DNA from: Chrysaora quinquecirrha
Lineage: Eukaryota > Cnidaria > Scyphozoa > Semaeostomeae > Pelagiidae
Reading direction: 5' to 3'
Length of the DNA stretch: 64,000 nt
Assembly (NCBI GenBank): GCA_014526335.1
Contig: JACTAT010000036.1
Location: 806,001-870,000, forward strand
The notes below the pieces were generated by a model, which was not told where the DNA came from, did not search any database, and saw only the letters and a program-made list of their open reading frames with translations. Made by a program: the position numbers and the translations under genes. Shown here in pieces: positions 55,301 through 64,000 of this stretch. How positions within the stretch are numbered: position 1 is the first letter of the stretch; every line of letters starts with the position of its first letter.

Positions 55301-57150
55301 AGTATCGCCAATTAAATTCCCATAATTTTCTTACGATGCTTGATGCTTGTTCATGTATCGATGTGTGCTCCGGAACCTAAACACGACCAAAGTCGGAATG
55401 GGATCCGGATCTCTGAGAGCTATCTTGGACCAAAAACAGGAAATTCCTTACCGAATGGAATTAGATTAGTATGGAACGAGAAACGCTTTAAAATATTGTC
55501 CCAACTCGTTGCTTGAACGGCCAAACTTACTGATCATTATGATTCATATCATATGTTTTTGCCTCGTTTTAAAGTGCACTTTGGCGGTTGCAAGAGAGGT
55601 TTGTGTAAATGTGCCTTTCTTTCCGGTTTCTTTTGCAGTTTTCTTCGCAAAATATTTCCAAAACTGGAAATTATCAAACTGAATAGCCAATGAAAAAGAC
55701 CAGCAGCAAAGTAATTATTTCTCCTTGACTGTTTGACAGGAGCCCCGCGCTAGTCAAGTTGTCTAGACACAGTAACAGGTTCTGAATTTCAAATTTCTCA
55801 GCTGTCTTTGCGGAGGCTTTCTTCATGGTTGCTCACACACTGGCCATCGCGTCAGCTTTTTACGGGTTTTGATTACACCAACAGACTCTCATGCACACGC
55901 GAGAGACCTTTTCAACTAAGGGCCTCGTTTTCAAAAAAATTCGAAAATTGTGTCACAGAAACACTTCGACGTCAGATTCGAATTCAGCACCTTTGCTTTA
56001 GTGGTTGGGCAAAGTTTTACGCTTCTAGTCCTTACAATGTTGATTCTGTAGCGATTTAAAGTTTGAAAAGTTATAAGGGTTTTGACCATGAAAAATGACT
56101 GAGGGTGTAAAATTTCACCCCGAGCGATTTTTCACGGTCAAATCCTTTATAGATTTTCAAACTTTTCATCGCTATAAAATCAACATCGTAAGGAATAGAA
56201 GTGTAAAAATTTGCCTCAACACTAAATTGAAGGTGCTCAATCTGAATCTGGGGTCAAAATATTTGTACGAACAAATTTTCGCAAATTCTGAAAACGAGGC
56301 TCTTTGTTGAAAAGGTCTATTGAACTGCTGGACGCTCAAACTACCGGGAATTGAGCGATATCATTTTAGTGTTAGCCTCGATTTCATGAGCGATAACTAA
56401 CGATAACTTCGACAAGTACAGTAATTCTGTTGCTAATTCTCCTTAGATAAGAGTTGGAATAGAGATCAAATTGAGGGTTATTTCACTCTGTAAAAAGGCG
56501 TACGATATTCTTGTCGCAAATAGAAGAATTCAATTCAATCTCGTTCACAAGATAACCTCAGTTTCATTTTCTTTCAAAACAGCAATCAGCTATTGGAGAG
56601 CTAGAAGCAACCAATCAACGAGCCTACATGCAGAGGATAGATTATAGTGGAGAAAACTACTAACAAATTGTTGCTTAATGGAAAATGCGAATGCTTGCCT
56701 TTGTTTGCTCTACAAAGGGTGAGAGGGAAACATAAATTATTAAAAGAGAACTGCTTTCTGTAATTTAGTTATCAAGCTGAGATGAGCAAGCTTTACAGGC
56801 CTTTTCGTCAGCAAAATATTGTATAAATTTTAATCAAAAAACACCGCAACTGCGATCTATGAACTCCGTCAAAACGAGTTGACGATAATTAAAACCAATA
56901 ACAGGATAGAAAAGCAATGAAATTTAACAGAATTCATGCAAAGACTAAATCTTAACTTCTTTCCATATGACCATGATATTATGTCTTTGCAGGGTTAACA
57001 GTATTAAAGATAAAAACTTCTATAATCGAAACTGTTTGAAAATACGGTTTCGCGCAAGCCGCTTAATGCGACAACTGACAAGTTCCTTGTTCGCGTATCT
57101 ATGAGGTTGTGTAGGAGAAAGTTTATGCAGAGGGGTTAATACGCATTGCA
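52378..57150. other. Intergenic, upstream of Axin; no supported gene
   Basis: The Axin promoter must be in the first part. No open frame above about 103 codons, and none has a domain I recognise. The frame at 54170-54430 is K/R-rich but solitary. A pair of similar blocks, AAGTTTTACGCTTCTAGTCC / ATCGTAAGGAATAGAAGTG, suggests an inverted duplication at about 55900-56290 (AAAAATGACTGAGGGTGTAA at the centre). Confidence 0.4.
55910..56305. repeat. Fold-back repeat, ~190-bp arms
   Basis: The left arm has CCTTTTCAACTAAGGGCCTC...GCGATTTAAAGTTTGAAAAG; the right arm has CTTTTCATCGCTATAAAATC...GAGGCTCTTTGTTGAAAAGG. The arms are complementary with changes, around a centre at about 56100 (GGTGTAAAATTTCACC). 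Confidence 0.65.
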
Positions 57151-57154
57151 CTCT

Positions 57155-57700
57155 TCAGCATGTTCATTTCATATTGTATTCGTCAGCATTCTAATTTCGT
57201 ACTGCATTCGTCAGCATTCTAATTTCGTACTGCATTCGTCAGCATTCTAATTTCGTAGCTACTGTATTCGACAGCCATTTCATATTGTTTTCGATTGCAA
57301 TTATATCCAAATTCTAGACTGATTACCTGAGACGTAGTTTCGCTATTTCATTGAATTGCTGGACGCTCAAACTAGTTTGAGCGATCTCCTTTTAGTGCTA
57401 GCCTCGGTATCATGAGCGATAACTGGGACTTAGACTCACTACACGAGACTCTAGTTTACGCTCCCCTTATTTTGATTTGTCACTCCACACTGAGCGACTG
57501 TAGAAAACAACAACAACAACATCGAGCGAAGTAGTGGGACTCATGGAGTGAGTCTAACTGGGACTCAGACTCAGGTAATTAGTCTATCCAAATTCAATTT
57601 GGTACTTTATTCGTCAGTATTCTAATTTCGTAGCTACTGTATTCGACAGCCATTTCATATTGTTTTCGATTGCATTTATATCTAAATTCAATGCCTTATG
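57155..57700. repeat. Interrupted CAGCATTCTAATTTCGTA repeat with inserted R1 copy
   Basis: Degenerate units lead to ACTGTATTCGACAGCCATTT and ATTGTTTTCGATTGCA at about 57260-57300. Nearly the same ~70 bp recurs at 57628-57690. Between them lies other sequence including an inverted copy of repeat R1 (57425-57570). Confidence 0.65.
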
Positions 57701-57703
57701 CGC

Positions 57704-57919
57704 CAGCATGTTCATTTCATACTGTATTCGTCAGCATGTTCATTTCATACTGTATTCGTCAGCATGCTAATTTCATGTTGTATTCGTCAGCATGTTCATT
57801 TCATACTGTATTCGTCAGCATGCTAATTTCATGTTGTATTCGTCAGCATGTTCATTTCATACTGTATTCGTCAGCATGCTAATTTCATGTTGTATTCGTC
57901 AGCATGTTCATTTAATATT
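57704..57919. repeat. 28-bp tandem repeat, ~7.7 copies, 56-bp higher order
   Basis: Units alternate between CAGCATGTTCATTTCATACT...GTATTCGT and CAGCATGCTAATTTCATGTT...GTATTCGT, so the effective period is 56 bp over most of the array. The 70-codon open frame across it is repeat-derived. Confidence 0.9.
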
Positions 57920-58815
57920 GTTTCCAACAAGGCCTATGCCATATTCATCAACATATTTATTTATACAGTACGCGAAATTCTCCTACTCCCATCGGTGATT
58001 TAAAAGTTAAATCATTAATAAAAAGGTCCGAAATCATTGGAAAACCTCCTTAACAATCTTCCACGTAACATACTACCTTCGTTCGTAGGATGTAAAAACA
58101 GGCTGACTAAATAAGCCCGATTGGAACTGGTGTGGAAGACATGCAATTCTAACTAACCCTTGCATTACCTGCGGCCTTAACGGTGCGGCGATTGCCACTT
58201 TCCCACCCGCCACGGCACGCTCGTCCACAGCGAAAATATTTATACAAATGACTAACATAGTAAATGAAATGACACCAGAAACTACAAACTAAGCCATTAA
58301 GTTTTCGGGTCAGCGCGCGGGTCTTTGAGTTCTGACAAATAATCCGAGCGATTTCAAAAAGCCGAACTATAATATCATACAGAATTCCGCACAAAAGTTC
58401 AAAACCAACAACTAGATAACTTGGGTATATAGGTTATTACGGGGAAAATGAGAGGGCAAATGAACAGATGAAATAATTCAATAGAATGAAAATATATACT
58501 ATACATTTATGAGTTGTTTATATTGCTATCAACGGTAGTATACATGTATATGATCTTATGTATTTGGCAGCTTTACATTACATATTTATTTCTGAACAGC
58601 AACCAATTTTGGTTATTTGGAATATTTAGAGGCCTGACGAGCACTATGTTAATTTTTGGTACTATAGGGACGTGGTCATGGGTACAGTAGTTCACGTTAA
58701 ACCAGCGAAGAGGTCCTACGAAGCGAGAAACATTTTACTCGTCGAAAAAGCGTACGATATTCCTGTTGAAACGAAAGGATTCTTACGAGATTCCTACCAA
58801 AACAGATGGAGATTC
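57920..58815. other. No supported gene
   Basis: Short frames only, no recognisable RNA gene or repeat. Confidence 0.35.
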
Positions 58816-58820
58816 CAGCT

Positions 58821-58956
58821 CGAGGGGCATTTCACTCTGCAAAAAGGCGTACGAGATTTCCATTAAAACAAAAGGACTTCCAAGGGATTTCAGAAAAAAC
58901 AATAGGACTTTCAGCAAAGGTGTACGAGATTTTCAAGGAGTGAATTGTGCCCCTCG
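58821..58956. mobile_element. Fold-back element family G, copy 3
   Basis: CGAGGGGCATTTCACTCTGC at the left and GGAGTGAATTGTGCCCCTCG at the right are inverted. GTACGAGATTT occurs in each half. Confidence 0.65.
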
Positions 58957-59209
58957 TTCCAGCTGAGGTTCCAAGGACTGAATTGTCCCTCTTTACGAAG
59001 AGTTGGTACAGAGCAGAAGATAATGAAAACCACAGGTAAGAGAGAAGTCGAATTCTGGGGCATGTTATATAAGGAAGTCTTTGAAGAGAAGAATTGATGT
59101 TGGCTATGGACGTGTAAAGTGCAAAACTGAAGATCCTCAGGACAGCAAACGGGCAAAGCACATAAAACTGTTAACATCATTGGATGACAATTTTCTTAGA
59201 GAATATGCT

Positions 59210-59212
<3 letters not shown>

Positions 59213-59250
<38 letters not shown>
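59213..59250. repeat. (GA)n microsatellite
   Basis: A run of GAGAGA of about 36 bp followed by GGGAGAGAGGGGGTGGG. Confidence 0.9.
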
Positions 59251-59253
<3 letters not shown>

Positions 59254-59254
59254 G

Positions 59255-61045
59255 GGGTGGGCGTGCAGATGTGCCGTCCGGAGGGGTATCCGTTATCACG
59301 ATTTTGGTATAAGGGACATTTTCAAATTTCAAAATGTATGAAAAACGGTACTGTACTGAAATTCGGCCCGATTCCGACCAAAATCTGGTTTAGTGCTTCG
59401 CCAAGCTTATGGGCTGCATGCTGCTAATAGTAACCCCTACAATTTTCGCTTCAACTCTTACCCGTCCCCCCACCCCCTTACCGTTCTAATACTGCCGTAC
59501 AGATCAAACCATTCGTTAAATAGCCGGGGGAGCTGAAGAACGCCGTATTTCTTTACGAAGCGCGTAGAGTTTACAGTTTTGGTCTGAGTTTTTATGAAAG
59601 ATAAGTCCATTACAATTAGGATTCTATCGATTTCTCATGTAAAATTGCACGCGCAAGGTTCCTACTTAGGCCCAACCTAAGCAAAGCCAGTTTATCATTG
59701 TCTTCTTCTTGTTGCGCCTAAAATGTAAGAAAACATAGTCCGAACAGACTGCCTTAAATGTAACAGAACATCAAAATGTTTACAATGCAAAAACTGTTAC
59801 CAGGGTTGTTGTTGTTGTCATTAATTTTGACCAGGCTATTGTTTCTAGCTATTTTCAGCTAATTAAGTTAGGCCTACGTTGCAAGCTGCATACATGCATG
59901 GGGCCCCTTGTTTAATGTCCTTTCCGAAGTTTGTTTGTCATACATTAGGAAAGTCATCCATTCTGATGTTGACCTCACACGGCCAAGCTTAACTTCAATT
60001 GCTTGCCGAACTTTTTAAATATTTGATGCGTCGATAATGAGTCCAACTATGAAGCAAATAGCAGTTGAGTTGTTGTTGTTGTCGTAAAAACGTTGCTGTA
60101 GCTGTTTGCGAAGACTCGAATATATTAGCTAAGTCTTGAACTCAGCCTTATAGTTATTGTCTTTTAGTGGTACAGTGCAAGATTTCAAAATTTCGAGAAA
60201 CAGCCGAAATATCTCTTAGTATATATACTTAGTATACTAATAATATACTTAGTATACTCAGTATGTCCACAGAGATGGTTCCGTTGTTTCTCACAATTCT
60301 TATAATTACTGCTACATTGCTTGCTACACCATATTGAAGGCTATACGAGAATGAGGCGACCAGTACACGAACGAGGCTGCTTCAGATAGAGCAAACAAAA
60401 TGCATTGTTAAGATAAAATTGCGTTGTGGAAAAATCGCCAAAGTTATTATTAGCCGCTTTCTTAAAAGATTCATGCTAGCCACTGAAAACAAGATTTTCT
60501 CAGAGTTTTATCGAAACAGGTGGTTGGCGGTAAAATCGCAAAAGAAACAGTCTAAAAAACAACAATACAGAACATAATAATTGATAGGACTATAATTATT
60601 CTGTTTTACTTAAATTTGAGTTAAAAAGTAATCAACTGCTTATTCCGAATGGCTCTTTTAGCGAAAGAAAGCCCACCGAATCTCAATAAGAGTGTATTAC
60701 ACAATGAGTTAAGTTCTAAGAGAATTTAGCCGACATCGATGATTTTTATGATATAATGAGCATGAAAAATTTAATATTTATTTGGCAGTTATTCTATCTT
60801 GTTTTGATGTTCTTTTTGTGAAAGCGTTCGCTTCTGTGTCATTTGCGATGGCGCATGTTCTTGAAACCGCTTACAAAGGGATTGAGCAGTACAGGATTTT
60901 AACACACAATGAATACTTAATAAAGGCCTAATATGCGTAGAAAACTAGAACTATTGAGAACTGCTTAAATCATTTTCCTTTGAGAGCGATTTCGCTTTAA
61001 TTTAGCGACACCGACAAATAAATGACAGAGTTCTGCTTTGCGAAG
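59255..61045. other. No supported gene
   Basis: AT-rich, with a small palindromic cluster of TACTTAGTATACT words at 60215-60262 and scattered GTTGTTGTTG tracts. Confidence 0.4.
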
Positions 61046-61300
61046 AACCCAATCGATAACTCGTAGCTTCGCTAACTCAAAAATGTGCTCGTCTCTTGCT
61101 TTGATTAACATAGAAAACTGCATCGATACCTCGTAACTTCGCTAACTGGGAATAGTCTGCTGTCTACTTTCCTTGACTCTGATGAAAATAGAAAACTCCA
61201 TCGACACCCCGTAACTTCGCCAACTCGAAACACAGTCCACTTCCCTTGATTTTGATCACCATAGAAAACTTCCTCGAAAACCCGTAACCTCTCAAGCTAT
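61046..61300. repeat. Tandem repeat, unit ~70-78 bp, four copies
   Basis: TCGATACCTCGTAACTTCGC-like phrases begin at about 61052, 61122, 61200 and 61273, each followed by CTTGATTTTGAT and ATAGAAAACT. The last copy is the most diverged. Confidence 0.75.
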
Positions 61301-62810
61301 ACCCACTTCTAAACCCACTACGATTTTCGGGGGAAAACCAGTGACGTATAGCCTTGGCGTTTTGTCTTTGTTCATGCATGGCAAGCCTTCGTCGGAATCA
61401 AATCACGTCGGAATGAAACCAACATTAAACTCAGTGGTTTATCCTATCGAGATCGGTAAATGAGTACCCGAGGAATTCGTTCTAGAGTATTGGTGCACAA
61501 GCTGCAGGTCCGCAATAGCTATAGAGCTGCCCGGAACCACGACTTGCGTTCACAGATATTGACCATCTAGGCGTTGCTGTGAATGTTCAGTAGCCAGCTA
61601 GCAAATTCCAGCGGAGGGCTTACTGAAAAATTCTTTCTTGCTTCCTAGCTTGCTAATTGTTTTATTCGCGGCCTTATAAAACTTTTGGGCCCTGTTGGGC
61701 GATGTCTATTTTCACACGATTCAGTAACAGGCCTTGCATGTTTTTCTTCCTTTTTAGGTAATACTTTAACCCACACAAGTCATCTCAAAGCGCATGGCAT
61801 CTAACATCTTGTGAATGATATACTGGCGTCAGCTTTCATAATGGTAGTCTTTAATAAACAACATTCAAGTCACTAGGCCGTTTAGGTTTGGGTGAAGTAA
61901 TCCAATTTCGGATTATTCTGCAAAGGAAAGCTCGTAGTTGACCCAGACAAATCAAGCGTTGTCGATACACTTAATGTATTTATATGATTTAAGTAAAGGA
62001 TAATCATGAAAATACTCGAAAAATCTGGCTGAAAAAAGGCAGGCAAAATGATGAAATCAATCATATTTAATCAAGTCCGACCAAAAGAACTTTTTTACTA
62101 AAAGATCAATCGCGCAGAAAATTATCCCTTCTGCAGTTGGCCTGAAGGCTATTAGTGGCTATGAGGGAAGGGAAGTCGAAGGGGTAACCCGTTCGCAAAA
62201 ATCTCACCCATATGGGCGGTACACACTTGTACCAAAATTGTACCTTTCCCGGACTACAAGAACTTCAAACTATTCCAAAAAAGGTCATTTAAAACTTGTT
62301 ATGCTAGTCCTCGTAAAGACAGAAATTGAGGATTGTATTTATTTACTTTTATCTTGTATCTATATACTTATTAAAAACGAGCTACTTGTGTAATAATTTC
62401 TTTTCTCTTTGTCTCGTTTTGGATATAGAGCTGAAGCCGACGCGAGGTAAGCTTCTGTAGCTTACCGCGATACATGCGGCGCGCATGTCAATGTTCTGTC
62501 TCACTCTTAAGCTAGCATCAATTCAGGTGTTTTGTTGAAAAATATTTTTGTTGCTGTTTGCGAAGATTTAGGTAAAGATGAAGAGTAGATGGTCTTTAGA
62601 TATCAGGAATAGGACTGACCTCCCCCTACCTCAATGGGTTTGATCTATCGAAAGAGAAGTCTTCAGGTCGCATCCGACTACAGCTGACTGACCGACTTAC
62701 TGTATGAATGAACTTGATACTTTTTATTAGACTCATTACAAGAGCCTCAGTTCCGCTCATACAGTCTAGACCAACAACCACAGTGATTCGCTACAATTCG
62801 AACAGCTTCC
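61301..62810. other. No supported gene
   Basis: No convincing exon, RNA gene or ordered repeat on either strand. Confidence 0.35.
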
Positions 62811-62811
62811 T

Positions 62812-62852
<41 letters not shown>

Positions 62853-62853
62853 C
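62811..62853. repeat. (CAA)n microsatellite
   Basis: About 13 uninterrupted CAA triplets. The minus frame through it reads a poly-leucine run and is an artefact. Confidence 0.9.
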
Positions 62854-62864
62854 GTAGACAACGT

Positions 62865-63080
62865 AAAGATGGTAGCTGCAATAAATGGAACTCGTGTAAT
62901 AAGTCTATGCAGAATCCATGAGTCCCAGTTTGAAGAGCCTTCTGAAAGCAACAACAACTAAGGTGGTAGCTGCGATAACCAGGATTCATGTAATAAGTCT
63001 ATGAAGAAGCCATGCAGCCTTTTGACAATAACAAAATCTCAAGGTGGTAGCTGCCATAACTCATGTAATAAGTCTATTTT
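62865..63080. repeat. Diverged tandem repeat, ~80-100-bp units, three copies
   Basis: GGTAGCTGC(A/G)ATAA and TGTAATAAGTCTATG(A/C) recur as a pair three times, with AACAACAACTAAGG or a relative between. Confidence 0.7.
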
Positions 63081-63089
63081 TCAATTTCG

Positions 63090-64000
63090 CTAATCTATGG
63101 CCCTTTCATTTGGTTGTATAGGCTAATCCTTAGACCCTTGTGAACTTTTCCCGACATTACCCACCAAATAAAATATCGGTCAGAAATGCAAACAGCTTTG
63201 CAAAACCCATCTTTTCAAAATATTGAAACAGTTGAAAATACAAAACAAAATGAGATTAGAACAGAAATAATTCAACTGCCAATAACAAGATTTTTGGATT
63301 AATCAAAACCATATACTGGACGCTAACATCTTTTTCCCTTCTTATTAACTGACTGCGCTCTCAAAAGACGACTGTGCGAGTTAATAACGACATTAAAACA
63401 TCGCAAGAGAACATTTCTAGCGGTTTGTGTTTGGAAAATGGCCTATATAAACCCCAAAAAAGGATAGGAAATAGATTAGCGTAGGGAAGAGACTTTGTTT
63501 ATCATATTTTTTAATAATACGGGTCATAAGATTCAGGGGAAGCAGAACTGGGTAGCTTATTCTAGGAACCCTTCGTTTTGCAGAGGAAGGAAGACCTGCG
63601 AGACAAAGTCTAACAATTGGGGGCAAAAACTTGGAAAGCAAAAGAGTTGATGCAAGATCTTGTCATTCTTAAATACGACTTCAGACATGGCTAAGCTTTG
63701 AATGCTATCAGAGTTTTTCACGGCCATGCACCACAAGCGTATGTCATCTATATTAAAAATATCTAACTTGTGGGACAAAAACTTTTTGGGGGCTGTATTG
63801 TTCTCAAAACAGTAGGATTAGGTATTCATTCAAATAATACCCGAAAACAACGACTTCCTTGAATTCTTACATTACAATACCCCCATCACTCGGCCTAGGC
63901 TACTACGGCCCTTTGGAACAGGGTTCGCTCAGTTGTCGTAAGCTTTTGTATAGGGGCTGAGTAGTCGGTTAAAAACCAAGGAAAGAGGATAGCTTGTCGT
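63090..64000. other. No supported gene at right edge
   Basis: Only short open frames without domain matches. Confidence 0.35.

Noticed and set aside
57704..57919. CRISPR-like array (regular 28-bp repeats)
   Set aside because: Units are contiguous with no unique spacers, and the genome is clearly that of an intron-bearing eukaryote.

Overview
The window is metazoan nuclear DNA, and the gene set and repeat content suggest a cnidarian such as a coral or sea anemone. That placement is an inference; no sequence here is diagnostic of a taxon. It is AT-rich and has no operons. Its genes consist of many short exons with GT...AG introns, set among transposon remnants, tRNA-derived SINEs and microsatellites. 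The three recognised genes all read on the minus strand: DMC1 (about 9.2-23.4 kb), HGS/Hrs (24.8-38.4 kb) and Axin (45.1-52.4 kb). I rebuilt each from conserved protein segments, splice signals and reading phase. No long single open frame shows any of them except the first Axin exon and the last HGS exon.

Layout. 1-9.2 kb is repeat-rich: a ~103-bp tandem array, TTAG-type and GAT-type simple repeats, and small TA-flanked inverted-repeat elements. It holds one plausible plus-strand terminal exon with a sushi-like cysteine pattern (6.5-6.8 kb). 9.2-23.4 kb is a meiotic recombinase gene, DMC1, cut into at least 16 exons, including clean microexons of 8, 14 and 19 nt. The exon or exons for about 43 residues near its C-terminus are not found, and the last exon carries a one-base frame disruption. 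24.8-38.4 kb is HGS, with 17 exons and VHS, FYVE, UIM, PSAP, coiled-coil and Q/P-rich regions plus a terminal clathrin box; its last exon contains a frame switch. 38.4-45.1 kb is intergenic, with two snap-back hairpin elements. 45.1-52.4 kb is Axin, with 7 coding exons. 52.4-64 kb has no gene I can support, only tandem and dispersed repeats.

Functionally the three genes are unrelated neighbours: meiotic strand exchange, endosomal sorting (ESCRT-0) and the beta-catenin destruction complex. I see no new multi-gene system. The most notable features are the DMC1 microexons, with the apparent loss of an exon between repeat copies; the frame switch in HGS; a frame-broken P-loop ATPase fragment inside DMC1; a 1.06-kb terminal-inverted-repeat element with a perfect 9-bp target duplication; and the snap-back palindromes near 42 and 44 kb.
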